NCBI GenBank assembly: GCA_963969495.1
Contig: OZ018329.1
Coordinates: forward strand, 146,559,502-146,623,501
Length of the DNA: 64,000 nucleotides
Direction: 5' to 3'
Source of the DNA: Ceratothoa steindachneri
Taxonomy: Eukaryota > Arthropoda > Malacostraca > Isopoda > Cymothoidae
Every line of letters begins with the position of its first letter. Within the stretch, counting starts at the first letter, position 1. A program made the translations under genes and the position numbers. Below the pieces are notes generated by a model. That model worked only from the letters and a program-made list of their open reading frames with translations, was not told the DNA's origin and searched no databases. Below, one piece after another: positions 24,210 to 35,806 of the stretch.

Positions 24210-25302
24210 AAGGTTGAGGAAGAGAACCGATTCGAATTTTAAGTTAGTGTCATTTTGTAGAAATATTTCAGTTTGTAGTAGCTCTCTACATAATTTTTGG
24301 TCCTAAAAAGTGATTAAATTTTTGTTTATTCGTATGATAAATTGATTTTCTTTTACCAAAATACTAAAAATTATAATATAATAATAGCGTATGATTTATA
24401 TTATATTTTAAACACATTAAATGTACTTTTAAATAGTATAAAATCAAATAGCCGGGTATTTATTACTTCAATCTTTGACCTACTTCATATAATTTGTAAT
24501 TAGCCTCTCATTTTTAGTATTTAAGTAGGGGGGGGGGGAGTCTGAATTTGCCCAAGACCTTAAGATCATATTGTTAAATAAAATAATTCATTTTTTAAGA
24601 AAATTATGCCAGTCTTTTGGTATTTTGGTTTCCTTTTCTTTTTTCCATACTTCAGAAGAGAGTTTATTTCCCTTATTTTTAGTTTAAATCTGTTTTGTAT
24701 GTCAATTACGGATATTGAAGACATTCTATGTGACCCATAAATCATGAAATTACTCATATGTTGTTCTAAGTCTTGCATCTTTGTTTTAATCTCTAAAACG
24801 CAAACATCTTTCAATAACCTGCTCCAATATAGGCAATTTCCCTATAGGAAACTGTTGCTGGTATAAAACATATATCACCAACTACTTTAGCAACTTGTTT
24901 TTCGTGTAGAACTCATATTTTTTTCATTTTGATACCAATTAATGATACAATAAAGTATGCAATCAAAATCTTATAATATGAGCGTCTGAAAAGAAAAAAA
25001 AACATATTGGATTTATCTTCAGACAAGTTTAAAGAGCAATGAAACCCTTGCTTGATTTCAATCATACGAGTTCAAGACCAAAGAGATGTAGAACGCAATG
25101 TTTTTAGATATGATAATAAAAATGATAAATAATGATTCATAATTTTTGTCCTTTCGTTGTATATGGGCGGGGCATTGCTCTTCTGTTTCACATATACATA
25201 TATACCACCTTTGTAAATCTTTTTCGTTATTTCTTGATAATGAACTGAACAAGTTCGAAAGTACTTGGAATTCGCCTTTCATTTTTCTGTGAGATTTTTT
25301 GC
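24210..25302. other. no gene recognised
   Basis: AT-rich; a poly-G run lies at about 24529-24538. The minus-strand frame at 24566-24814 (coiled-coil-like, basic) has no recognisable family. Confidence 0.45.
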
Positions 25303-25324
25303 ATATATATATATATATATATAT

Positions 25325-25374
<50 letters not shown>
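25303..25374. repeat. (TA)n microsatellite
   Basis: TA array with one TTG interruption near 25324. It directly follows the 3' end of a non-LTR fragment on the minus strand. Confidence 0.97.
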
Positions 25375-25378
<4 letters not shown>

Positions 25379-25945
25379 GTCATCTCCTCCAATTGGTCAT
25401 CCCAACTATATCCTGCCTCTCTCTTCATCGTCTTTATCCATGTTTCCTTCAGTCTACCCCTTTCCCTTCTTCCAGCTGCCTCCCACTTTGGTGCATACTG
25501 CACATATCGTCCCTCTCGTCTCTAAATATGCCCCATCCATTTCAATCGCGTCAATCTCACATACTCGTCTACCGGTTGTACTTTCATAATTTCTCTAACT
25601 CTCTCATTTATCACTCTATCCTGCTATCGTATACCTCATATTCTTCTCAACATTTTATTTTCAAAAGCCCAAATTTCTGCATCTGTGATTGCCGTTCTAT
25701 ACCACGATTCATGTCCATATATAAGAATTGGTCTCAACATACTTTTATAAATTTTTATCTTGGTGTGTATTGAAAAATTATTATTATTCCACACAGATTT
25801 CAACATGCCCCCTGTTTGGTTAGCTTTCCTAATTCTTTCCTCAAACTCATTTTTTAAAGAACCATCTCTTGATACAATCGTTTCCATATTCCTGTTTATT
25901 ATTTCCGTTTTCGCACAATTTATTATTAATCCTATCTTTTTTCCT
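25375..25945 (-). pseudogene. 3' part of a different non-LTR reverse transcriptase
   Basis: C-terminal region of a non-LTR reverse transcriptase of the type ending in a GRRxRGRxKETW tail: GLIINCAKTEIINRN (about 25935-25890), EERIRKANQTGGMLKSVWNN, YKSMLRPILIYGHESWY (about 25750-25700), AFENKMLRRI, and, after frameshifts, YAPKWEAAGRRERGRLKETW (about 25490-25430). It ends in the (TA)n array. The sequence type differs from the I/Jockey-group reverse transcriptase directly upstream, so the two were joined secondarily. Exact clade not assigned. Confidence 0.7.
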
Positions 25946-28015
25946 TCTTGGCCGCTTTTCTCGCTGTTCTAGTAGGGGTCGCAATAATCTGCGTGACGTC
26001 ATCCACGAACTGTACGTAAGCTGTTTCTCGACTAAGGGGAAACGGCAGATCATTGGTAAAAATGGCATAGAGGCAGCTCCCCTGTGGAAGCCCCTCCTTT
26101 CTATTAAAGGCGGAGTCTTCATAGCATCCAAACACCATATAAGCCCTTCTGTCGCTAATTAAACTGCATAACAGCCTGGTCATTTTCTCCCCAAGCTCCA
26201 TCTTTACCACCTTATACTTGAGACCATCCCTCCACACCTTGTCAAACGCCTGCTGCGCGTCGCGCGCCACCAGATCAACCATCTTACCTTCACTCTTAGC
26301 TTTGGCCAGCTTCTCTGTAATCAGCGCTAGGGCCATCTCGTAACCTTTCTTTCTTCTAAATCCGAACTGCTTGGGGTTGAATTTACGGTTGGTCTCTAGC
26401 GAATTAGCCAATCTGCTGCACACAATTTTTTTCCAATAATTTGGCTGTAAAATTGAGCAGTAAGATGGGGCTGAATCCGTTGACTGCCTTGTTGACTTGA
26501 CCGATTTTGGCACAAAAACATTTTGACCACTTTTAGTCAGTCCTGGAAGTAACCGATGTTCCAGCATACATTGGAAATTGCCAACATCCACTCAAGTACG
26601 TTCTCCGGGAGCTGACTTATGCTCGCTTTTGTTAACCCCGATGCCCCTGATGCTTTTTGTTTGAAGGCCTTGACTACCAACCTTAATTCATCCATCTTTA
26701 TCTTTCCATCGTCTCTGGTGTCATCCTCCTCCCCATTGTTATGAGGGATCCTGTAAAGCGGATAAGTATTGCCCAAATGGATGTTCAGTTCTCCCATAAT
26801 CCTTGTTTCGTGATCTGAGTCAAAATGTTCATTATCATCCCCCGTGATGTTGAATACATGACTAGAGTGGTCCCTAAACAGCTCCTATATTTCCTCTACT
26901 TTTTCGTCATGTATCCATTGCCTGTCTTAATCGTTAGCTTTTTTGGTTGTGAAGTGCTCTGCAATCTTTTGACAGATTGCCAGAATTGTCTCGGGCTCTG
27001 TTCATTATCTAGTTTATCTATCAAACCCTCCCATACCCTCTCTTTCTCTTTTTCTCATCAGATTACTTACTTCTCTTTGGAGTTTACGTCTCCTCCTGTA
27101 TAGTTTAATGGCTGGTCGTATGCCTTTCTTGAGTTGATTGATTGCTTCCAGTTCTTGCATCTTTGCTCTTATTCCAGGAGTCCACCTTGGAGCCGAGAGT
27201 GTTCTCATCGCCACCTTTGGTATGCTAACTTCCTCTGCTGACTTTATTTCCCGGCCAATATCCTCCACACCTTTACCTTCCAACCCTAGCGGCCAGTAGT
27301 ATTCCAGCACCTCCCTGAATTTGTCCCACTCTACCTTAGCATATTGTTTCCCGAATGAGCATGGCACTTGAATTGGACTTAGTGCCAGCAATACTATGAT
27401 TGAGTTGTGATCCGAAGGGAACACAGGACCCGGTTTGACAAACATGTTCCAGGGAAAATTTATGCTGGTTAATACTATGTTCGGCTTTGTAGCTGTTCTA
27501 TCCGTGACGTACATGGGAAACTCCAACCCACCTCGTACCACTATACCCCTATTCATTAATAAATCTAGGTTCTTCCCCCATTCTGTTCTTAGAGGTATAT
27601 CCTGAGTGCCTGGAGCGAGCATTCAGGTTTCCAAGGAAAATTACCGGCGTGTTCTCCCGAATACACCAAAGAAATTATAAAGGGGCAAATAGTTTCTTCT
27701 TGGGGATTAGTACCCCTCCATTATAACTACCGGTCCCGTCTGGGTGTCCAGTTCAATTGCCAGATAGCTTTCGTCCAACTCTTCCAATTCCCTATGTTCT
27801 ATACCTTTCTTAACAGCAACTATTATACCATCGAATCTTTCATTCAAGTGACTTTTCGTGCAGGTATAATAATGCTGCAGCTTCAGCCCATACTTCCCTA
27901 TTCTCAAACCGTGCTCGCAAATCACTACTACATCGAGGTCTTCTATAGCCAACACATTCCAGAATTGTTTTTTCTTATCCTTTAATCCATTGATGTTCCC
28001 TTCGACTATTTTCAA
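25946..28015 (-). pseudogene. I/Jockey-group ORF2: endonuclease and reverse transcriptase palm
   Basis: ORF2 of the most complete non-LTR copy here. It starts at 28015 with MKIVEGNINGLKDKKKQFW (APE endonuclease first strand) and EDLDVVVICEHGLRIG. The endonuclease C-terminal half is at 27622-27014 (NRGIVVRGGLEFPMYVTDRT, PSDHNSIIVLL). Reverse transcriptase follows at 26797-25946 (VCWNIGYFQD, NPKQFGFRRKKGYEMALAL, DAQQAFDKVW, GLPQGSCLYAIFTNDLPF) with the catalytic box AYVQFVDDVTQI. Several frameshifts separate the blocks. The thumb and 3' end are absent: homology ends soon after the FVDD box, where another element begins. Confidence 0.85.
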
Positions 28016-28166
28016 TTAATTAACTCTCTTATCCGTAATTCTTTACTTAATCAAACTCTAAACTTCTTCCTTTGACCGTTCCTTAATTTTCTGAAATTCT
28101 CTGTCCTCTGAAACTGACATCTGTCCTCTGTTACCTGAAGGTTCCCAATCAGTATAGATCTTTGGA

Positions 28167-29543
28167 CTACATCCGACGGATAGTCTGATTGATGAGTCCA
28201 TTCAAATTACCATCTACTAACCCGTCCATGATATGTACCATGTTCAGATCTTTGGGGAATTCGTTACCCATAGCGGTGTAAATATGTACGTCTGCCTCTT
28301 CGCACGATGGTAGTTCCGTGCTCGCCCTCTCTCTTTCGTTTCCAGTTTATTTGCTACTATTTCCTTCTTAAAATCTCTTGAATCCTTTTTCTTATTATTA
28401 TTTACTCCACTTGCCCCTACCTCATCTACTCATTCTTCACTTTCTGACTCTGAAGTGGAGGCTTCTGTGTTTGAGTCCTTTCTCTTTTCCTGCTTTTTCT
28501 TATTCTTTTTCCTCATCTCCTGTTTCTTATTCACTTCAACCGCTATACTTTCCTCTTTTTTATCAGGCTCCTCCTCGGTCTCTTCCTTCTCAACTATTTT
28601 TATTTTAAGTATGTCCCTTGATGGAGGGTTCTCTGGGAACCACAGCTTCCCTGTTTATACCGATTTTTTCTGGTAAGGTGTTCAGTTCCCTCGAGAAACA
28701 CCCCAGATTCGAAATATTAGCCATGTGAGCATACATTATCATGGCCATAATCCCCATAGATTGGTTCTCGATCATGAGGTAAATCACATGATTCACCGTC
28801 GCTGCTGCAGCTGCCTGTGGGCCTGGGATCACTTGTGGTCCCTCTTTAGTTGCTCCCGCGTATGACAACTTCTCTCTCCTTTTCTTCTCTGGCCTTAGCA
28901 TCTCTTTCTTCTTTAAAATAATTTGTCTTTTTGCCGGGCACTTCATGGTCATTTCTCCGTGAGGACCCTGGCAGTTTGGGTATTTCTTTATCTCGCTCCT
29001 GCATTCTTTAAACCCGTGACCCACTTGATTGCATTCCGAGCATTTCTTTTCAGACTTGCAATCCATTGATTCATGATTTTCGATTGCCAGGCAGTTAGAG
29101 CACATCAGGACATGTACAAATTCCTCTGAATCTATCTGCGAAGGAGTGATCCTTAGATTGAATGCTAGTGAGCCTTGTTGTTTGGCCCTTCTAGCAGTTT
29201 CTACATCCTCGAACGTAATATTTAATAGGTTGTTAAATCTCCCTCACTTTACCCCTTCTGATACCTTAGCCCACGATTGCTCATCCTCCACTTTGCGTTT
29301 GATCTCCTCCGCTGTATTACCCCCTATTTGTTGGTCAATCTGTCTACAGATGACTGCTCTTTAAACCATGATCTCAGCTGGGATCACTGGCTCCAGGTCA
29401 ATCTTTCCCAGCACCTTCCTAGCTTCTTTCCCTGTTAGTCTTTCTCTATCATCGTCTTGGTAGCACATTATCACGTACCCGGAGTAGGAGTCTATCAGTC
29501 TGATCAGGGCAACATTTAATTTACTATTTATTATCTCAGTCAC
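28167..29543 (-). pseudogene. I/Jockey-group ORF1 (Gag-like RNA-binding protein)
   Basis: RNA-binding ORF1 preceding ORF2 by about 150 bp. The N-terminal domain (29543-29361) reads GYVIMCYQDDDRERLTGKEA with RKVLGKIDLEP. The central domain has three zinc knuckles (29105-28940): CSNCLAIENHESMDC, CSECNQVGHGFKEC, and a third starting YPNCQGPHGEMTMKC in which the first Cys is Tyr. A Lys-rich stretch (KRQIILKKKEM), a C-terminal domain with MYAHMANISNLGCFSREL, and a last conserved block (YTAMGNEFPKDLNMVHIMDG) follow, with a stop at 28167. The frame is broken between 29361 and 29105 and around 28600. Confidence 0.8.
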
Positions 29544-30470
29544 TCTCTCTCTCTTGGGGGCTTACTCCCACCCCTTAAAACTCCTAAGGGAAGTCTTTTC
29601 CACCTTTCCCTAACCATACTGGCACCTCAATTAAACATGTTAAAAGTGTTGGGTGAAGTAGATAAAGGAAGGGGGGAAAGTTAGAACCTCTACACTACCT
29701 TAATTGGGTCCATCCTTGTAATCCTGCTGGTCTTTGGCACTTCACTGTATATACTTAAGGGCACTATTATTCTTCACTTGGGTAATTTCTTAAAAACTCT
29801 TTCCTATTGCACCTTAGGAATACACTGAATTTTGCCTCGATAATTTTCACGTTTGGCAAGATAATTTTCACTGGGCCTTGCCGCCTTCATCGAGCACTGA
29901 CTTCTCGAAGCGCATAAAACAACGAATAAATGACGAAGTGTATGGAACTCACTGGTAATGGAGTAGGCGTTTACCACACTTCCGTTGACTTTGCAGCCTA
30001 AAACTTACCCTTTTCTTTTCCGCCTTTATCGAAAACCTTATACGAGAGAGAAATAAATCTATCTTGACTCTGACTTGACTGATTCCTAAATTTCAGGGTC
30101 CAACCTAAAATATAATTAATTAAAATTAAACGAGCAAATACCGTCAGTGTATAATCTAAAAATCTCCTAACGTTACATAATTTAAACAGCCTAGTTAAAA
30201 TACTTCTAATGTCTCTCATTTTCTTTAACAAAGTTATATTTGTACGAGTAACAAAATTTTTTTTTCGCTATTTGAAAAAAATTTAAATGAACTTAAAAAA
30301 GAAACGCATGCCTGAAGTAGAGTAATTTGGGGATGTTAAAATTTATAAAATTAGTGTAGAAGTCTATAGATAATAAATAGAATCTCATTTATTTAATATA
30401 AATCGGGTTTAATTGATGAAAACAAAGAGCATTTTTACTTAGAATACCTAAATGAGAGATTTGGTGGCAT
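29544..30470. other. no gene recognised; possible element leader
   Basis: Non-coding sequence upstream of the minus-strand ORF1, then AT-rich DNA. It could include the 5' UTR of that element; no motif supports this beyond position. Confidence 0.35.
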
Positions 30471-30667
30471 TTGGAAACTATTGAACGAATATGTTCCAGA
30501 CGGGATTGGTATTTAAGAAATTATTTGCCCTTTCATAATTTCTTTGGGGTATTCGGAAGAAACTCTCCGATAATTTTCCTTCCCGACTTGAATGGTTGTT
30601 CAAAGCAATCAGGATATACCTCAGAGAATAGCATAGGGAAGAACCTAGATCTATTAATAAATAGGGG
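30471..30667 (+). pseudogene. I/Jockey-group endonuclease fragment, part 1
   Basis: Reads FHNFFGVFGRNSPIIFL.DLNG and SIGKNLDLLINRG, the central part of the APE endonuclease. It is closely related to the copy at 27.6-27.5 kb. The coding sequence stops inside the codons for NRG at an AGGGG that is repeated at 32137, where the same domain resumes. Confidence 0.8.
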
Positions 30668-30969
30668 TGTAAGAGAATAGCCTAATGCTCCCACGTTTCC
30701 CCACCTCCCTTCCGGGCGGGCCGCGATATCAAACCTTCCCCTTCCGGCCCGATGTCTGGTGGCCAACCGCCAGATGAACCCGCCGGCCATTTCAGCTAAC
30801 CACCGCATTCCTTTCCGGACTGGTTATCGATAGATGGGAGCCTATCTTGGCTTCCAGTGGTTTCCGGAAGTTTATAAAGGACTAAATGGAGGAAATAATC
30901 AAGCAGCTCTCACCCTAAGAAAGGAGCTTGACATCAAATCTACTTCCGGAGCCATGCGAACCTCTCCCG

Positions 30970-30995
30970 AGTTTCGGGTATAAAAGATGAATTCT
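30970..30995 (+). promoter_or_regulatory. TATA box of the solo LTR
   Basis: GGGTATAAAAGATG at about 30977-30990, preceded by GC-rich sequence and about 300 bp inside the LTR: the usual place for the LTR promoter. Confidence 0.45.
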
Positions 30996-31573
30996 TTTAA
31001 CCCTCAGTAGTAGAGCTTGCATAGCGTATGGCTGGTCAAGAATTGCCATCTATCTCGGTATTGTGGTAAATCGTCGAAGCACCAAGTCTTCAGAAAGGAG
31101 ATCGGTCCCAGTTAGGGAGGTTCCTTAGCCCGTTGGTCTGCAAGTCAGTGTGGACCCAGGCTCGTACTCTCGTTTTCAGAGCCGAAGCTACAAACAGCTT
31201 CACTCTGGATCCCTAAGCGAGAAAACTACTTCTCGGCTTTTCTCCGTGACCCTAAGCGTCGATAAGTCACTTCGCCCCCCCCCCTCCCCCTCACAGAGAT
31301 ACCCAAGATTCCTCGGAGTTCATGAGCGTGGGGCCCTCTTTAACAAGGATACTTCCAGCAGAATCGTGACGGAATTGTGGGATCAGGCCGGTCCCTGGAG
31401 AACCAACCTCATCAGGTTCCAAGGTAACCCTTCCCTTTCACATTCCCCAACTTCACCGCGAAGCTTACCCACATTAAAAGTGTATAGGAATTTACATAGT
31501 GAACAGTTATTTACAAGCCAAGTGATATATCCGAGCTTCACTTATTAATTTATCCCCGAAAGAACCTTATTTG

Positions 31574-31816
<243 letters not shown>

Positions 31817-32012
31817 CTTGTTTAGCGTTCATTAAAATTTTATTTTCATATTGTTTGTATATCTAACTTCCGTTGGGTCGCTTGCTGGCAAAGTTTATTC
31901 CAATCCTTCCGTAGCCAACCTCTAAGCACTCTGAGTCAATAAACCCATTCAGGACCCGGGCAGAACGAAGTATAAGGAGTAGTACGACGACCCCTCCGCA
32001 TTCGTGATAATA

Positions 32013-32014
<2 letters not shown>

Positions 32015-32089
<75 letters not shown>
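32015..32089. repeat. (TA)n microsatellite
   Basis: Pure TA array 47 bp before the LTR 3' end at 32136. Confidence 0.97.
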
Positions 32090-32092
<3 letters not shown>

Positions 32093-32141
32093 GAGTCGGG
32101 GGAAACTCCAACCACCCCTCAACCTATTCTTCGACAAGGGG

Positions 32142-32390
32142 TATTGTGGTATGAACTGGGCCGGAATTTCCCACGTACGTCATGGAAAGAACGGCTACAA
32201 AGCCGGACATAATATTAACCAGTAAGAATTTCCACTGGACCATGTTTGTAAGACCGGGCCCTGTGTTCCAAACGAATCACAACTCACGTTCGGTATTGCT
32301 GAATCGTCTTTTGCCCCCCTTGCCATCAGGTACTAGTTTCTGTGGTCAAGTGTGTGAAGCTGCTGGAGGACGCAGTCGTTCCTGCACCTA
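32142..32390 (+). pseudogene. I/Jockey-group endonuclease fragment, part 2
   Basis: Continuation of 30471-30667: after the second AGGGG the frame reads IVV, then ERTATKPDIILTSKNFHW and TMFVRPGPVFQTNHNS, equivalent to the endonuclease C-terminus at 27.5-27.4 kb. It decays at about 32370, where a different non-LTR element begins within about 250 bp. Confidence 0.8.
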
Positions 32391-32619
32391 AAGCTCTCCC
32401 TTGCGCAGGTTTCCTTATCCTCTTCACTCTTTATCTCCTTATTTTTCACTTTTTCCTACCCGCAACGAACTCTTGTGGCGCCTAGAGTTGGGGGGTGACG
32501 GGGGCAAGACATAGATGTGTCTGGAAGTTCTTATCTCTCCTCTTGCACGCACGGCAGTATTGTCTTGATAGTAGTAGGGGTTTAGGCAACTGTGGAGATG
32601 ATATCCCCCTGAGGCCACG

Positions 32620-33400
32620 GGCTGTATGACTGAGCAGCCCCTTTTAGGGAGCTACACTGCTCATCTCAATGAAGGAGCAGCCGAGAAAAGGAGGGGTAAA
32701 CATTGTTCATCTCCCACCAAACCTGTAGTGGACAACCGCCCTCACCAAGGCATCTCTCTGGCGCGGTCGAAACCACAAACAAATGAAACCGAAACTTGCA
32801 TACTGAGATGTCAGGACATGATGGACCAACCACTCACCAATGATCAGGACAGACCCCATAGGCACACTGCACTTTTGCATCTGAGCTTGGCAGATACAAT
32901 ATCGACATTGCAGCGCTCAATGATACCAGACTAGCTGATGAGAGCTCGTTTTAGGAAGTGGGGTCCGGCTTCACATTTTTCTGGAAGGGGCTACCAGAAG
33001 ATTCCCAGAGAATTCATGGCGTTGGCTTGCCTTTAGGAAATAAAGATCAGTCACACTTATTAATTGTTATGCTCCCACACTACCATCTTAGGAAGAGATA
33101 GAAGATAGGTTCTATGAAGAACTAGACAATATGTTCCACAACCTGCCAAGCAATGAGAAAGTAATTCTCTTGGGCGACTTCAACGCTAGAGTTGGGTCCA
33201 ACTTTGATGATTGGCAAGAAGTCATAGGACCCCACAGATCTGGCAAGGAGAACTATAATGGTATCCGGCTATTGAATCTTTGCTCTACGCATGACCTTAA
33301 CAAATACTGTGTTTCAACTCCTACCAAGTATAAAACGTCTTGGATGCATCCACGTTCCAAGCATCGGCATCAAATTGATTTCATAAAACTCGCATGACTG
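32620..33400 (+). pseudogene. APE endonuclease of a second non-LTR family
   Basis: A different endonuclease type from the I/Jockey-group copies, of the kind often named craniofacial-development-protein-2-like in databases. Blocks: DRPHRHTALLHLSLA (about 32850-32890), EVGSGFTFFWKGLPEDSQRI in a shifted frame (32955-33010), and an open stretch at 33131-33396 with NEKVILLGDFNARVGSNFDD (the catalytic GDFNARVG strand), NGIRLLNLCSTHDL and WMHPRSKHRHQIDFI. It would nick target DNA for reverse transcription. Stops and shifts break it. Confidence 0.75.
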
Positions 33401-34642
33401 ATCTCCGTGACTTCTTGATTACCAGAGCCCTCAGAGGTGCTGAATTTTAGACGGATCACAGACTAATTCGGTCTGTTGTGAGATTCCATATTTTCCCTCC
33501 AATACGCAAGTAAACTAAGAAAAACAAATAAACCAAGCAATTCTTCACACTCAGGATAAGCTCACGGAACTCCAAACAGCACTCCACCACAGCATCTCCC
33601 AACTCCCAGAGCCAATTACCCCTAACCCAACTGCTGAACAAATCGAGTCCGATTGGAAGACCCTCTCATGCTCGATCTACTCCATCCTAACGGATACCCT
33701 CGGATTTTCGACTCGCAACCACCAAGATTGGTTTGACCAAAGTCGAGCAGACATCCTAGATTTCTTAAGGAGGAAGAACAATGCCCACTTGGCTGCCCTA
33801 AACAACCTAACCTCAATCTTGCTCAGACAAAAGTTACAAGCACTGAGACAGGAGGCACAAAGGGCACTTCGTAGAATACAAAATCAATGGTAGTGCAATA
33901 AAACAGTTGAAATTCAGCAATATGCTGAATTAAACGACCAGCAAAACTTCTACAATGCCATTAAAGCTACATATGGCCCAACACAAAGCACCTTAGCTCT
34001 TTAGATGTCAGCTGATGGAGCAAATCTGATAAAAGACAGAAAAGGCATTCTAGCCTGCTGGGTTGAGTACCTAAGCAGCCTTCTAAACCATAACAACCCC
34101 ATAGATCCTACCTTTGCTGACCGGCTTCTCAATTTACCATTACTTGATAATCTAGGCCTAACACCGTCCTTCACCGAGACCTTTGAGGCTTTCAAGAGCA
34201 TGAAAAACAATAAAGCATCCCGGGAAAGCTCTTCAAACTTGGTGGCCAAGTCGTGATGCAACGCCTGCACTTGATGATTCAGATCTTCTGGGAGGCTGGC
34301 TACATCCCTCAATCCCTAAAGGACCCCCTGATTGGTATGATATGCAAAAGAAAAGGCCAGAAATCTGAATGCGGGAATTATCAAAGGATATCCTTGCTCG
34401 ATGTTATAGATAAAGTATTTCCAGGAATACTCTTATTCCGGCTACTAGACTCTGTCACAGAGACCATCCTCCCTGGATCCCAATGTGCCTTCAGAAAAGA
34501 CAGAGGTAACACTGACTTGATTTTTGTGGCTAGGCAACTAATGGAAAAGAGGAGGGAGCAGAACCAAGATATATTCATAGCTTTTGTAGACCTTGCAAAA
34601 GCTTTTGATACCATTAACAGGGAAATGTTAGGGAGGGTAATG
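33401..34642 (+). pseudogene. reverse transcriptase of the second non-LTR family, part 1
   Basis: Continues from the endonuclease. Linker: FDQSRADILDFLRRKNNAHL and QEAQRALRRIQNQW (33735-33890). Then WVEYLSSLLNHNN and AFKSMKNNKASRES (34050-34230). The reverse transcriptase fingers and palm start at 34253: IQIFWEAGYIPQSLKDPLIG, KSECGNYQRISLLDVIDKV, QCAFRKDRGNTDLIFVARQL and FVDLAKAFDTINREML, ending in the first catalytic Asp block. At 34642 the frame is cut by an insertion and resumes at 35704. Confidence 0.8.
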
Positions 34643-35703
34643 ATTATCGCGAATTTCCTGTTTAATTTTCAATTATGAATTTGATAACTGGGAACAATTT
34701 GAACAAGAAACTAGGGGAAAATTAATTAAATTAAATTTTAAATGAAAAATAATGGCTGTAATATAAACTTAGTACAAGAATTAAAATCCCAACTTACCTA
34801 CTCTAATATAAGGTGGTTATTAAATATCCCATTTACAGCGTCTGAGTATAATATGCTAAATGATCCAAATAGGTAGCTATTGTTAATAAATGATAGGTAA
34901 ATATACAGAGCTGGGCGTGACTTTAATTTTTTCAGGTGCGACTTTGCGACTCTATCCCCCCACCCCACCCGTGCGAATTGCGACTGCAACTTTTTTCCCC
35001 GGTGCGACTCCGCTAAATTACAAAGCAAACAGACTTTAGCGCGATAACAGAAACATGCTTTTATGAGGCAGAAAAACATATAAAACAGCTGCGGCAATTT
35101 CTTTCGAAAAAGTCGTCTTTGTTCCTGTTTAAAGTCGCGAAAAATTGGCGGTGCGACTTTGCTAAGTCCGACTTTTTCAAAACGTTTGCAACTTTTGACT
35201 TTGCGACTTCGAAATTCATAGTGCGACAAAGTCACAAAGTCGCAACTCGTTGCCGCAACGCCCAGCTCTGAACTGGTGATTTATTCTCGCTCTTGGAACT
35301 GGATAATTGCTTATTTATCCATTAATACTTATGAGACTAAAACCAAAATAGCTAATTTATTATCATACGGCTTTACACGCCGTATGAACCAAATCTTGAC
35401 AGCTTGCCGAATTTTTAGTGGATATTTAACTGGATCTGTATTTATGTCTTTTCGCTTTGATTCGTAGTAGTAGAAAGAAAAAGAAGCTTCTCGGGACACA
35501 AGGAGCTGGGCTAGGTGTCAACTGAAACAATACACTTTCGCAAAACGCAACGACGACCACTTATTAAAAGTTATTAACCCAAATTATTATTATTACTATT
35601 CTCAACTTACTTTAATGTAACAATTAAAGCAAACTAAAATTAAAAGGAATATATCTAATTACAATAATTCCCACTTTCGTTTACGGGAGTAAAATTTTAC
35701 GAC
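34643..35703. mobile_element. 1.06-kb insertion flanked by AATG, splitting the reverse transcriptase
   Basis: AATG occurs at 34639-34642 and at 35704-35707, and the reverse transcriptase reading continues across if the intervening 1061 bp are removed. The insert is AT-rich, starts ATTATCGCG and ends TTTTACGAC, and has no coding similarity. It holds a smaller element at 34906-35270. A 4-bp duplication would fit an LTR or similar element, but termini are not diagnostic. Confidence 0.6.
34906..35270. mobile_element. hAT-like MITE
   Basis: Both ends carry CAGAGCTGGGCGT in inverted orientation (34906 and 35270). The CAGAG start is typical of hAT termini. Internally the words GCGACTTTGCGAC and AAAGTCGC recur in both orientations, making the element fold on itself. 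It is non-coding. An 8-bp target duplication is not evident. Confidence 0.65.
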
Positions 35704-35806
35704 AATGGTCAAATGTGGCTGCCTCCTTAAGTGCATGGCCATCATCAAGGCTTTCCACGATGGTATGATTGCCCGTGTCTGTATGGACGGAAATGTCTCG
35801 GACCCG
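35704..35806 (+). pseudogene. reverse transcriptase of the second non-LTR family, part 2
   Basis: Reads VKCGCLLKCMAIIKAFHDGM and ARVCMDGNVSDP, the block that follows the first catalytic Asp in this reverse transcriptase family. Similarity stops at about 35806, before the expected YxDD box, so the copy is also truncated 3'. Confidence 0.75.

Noticed and set aside
28378..28676. Ser/Phe-rich plus-strand frames
   Set aside because: Antisense of the ORF1 charged region of the minus-strand non-LTR element.
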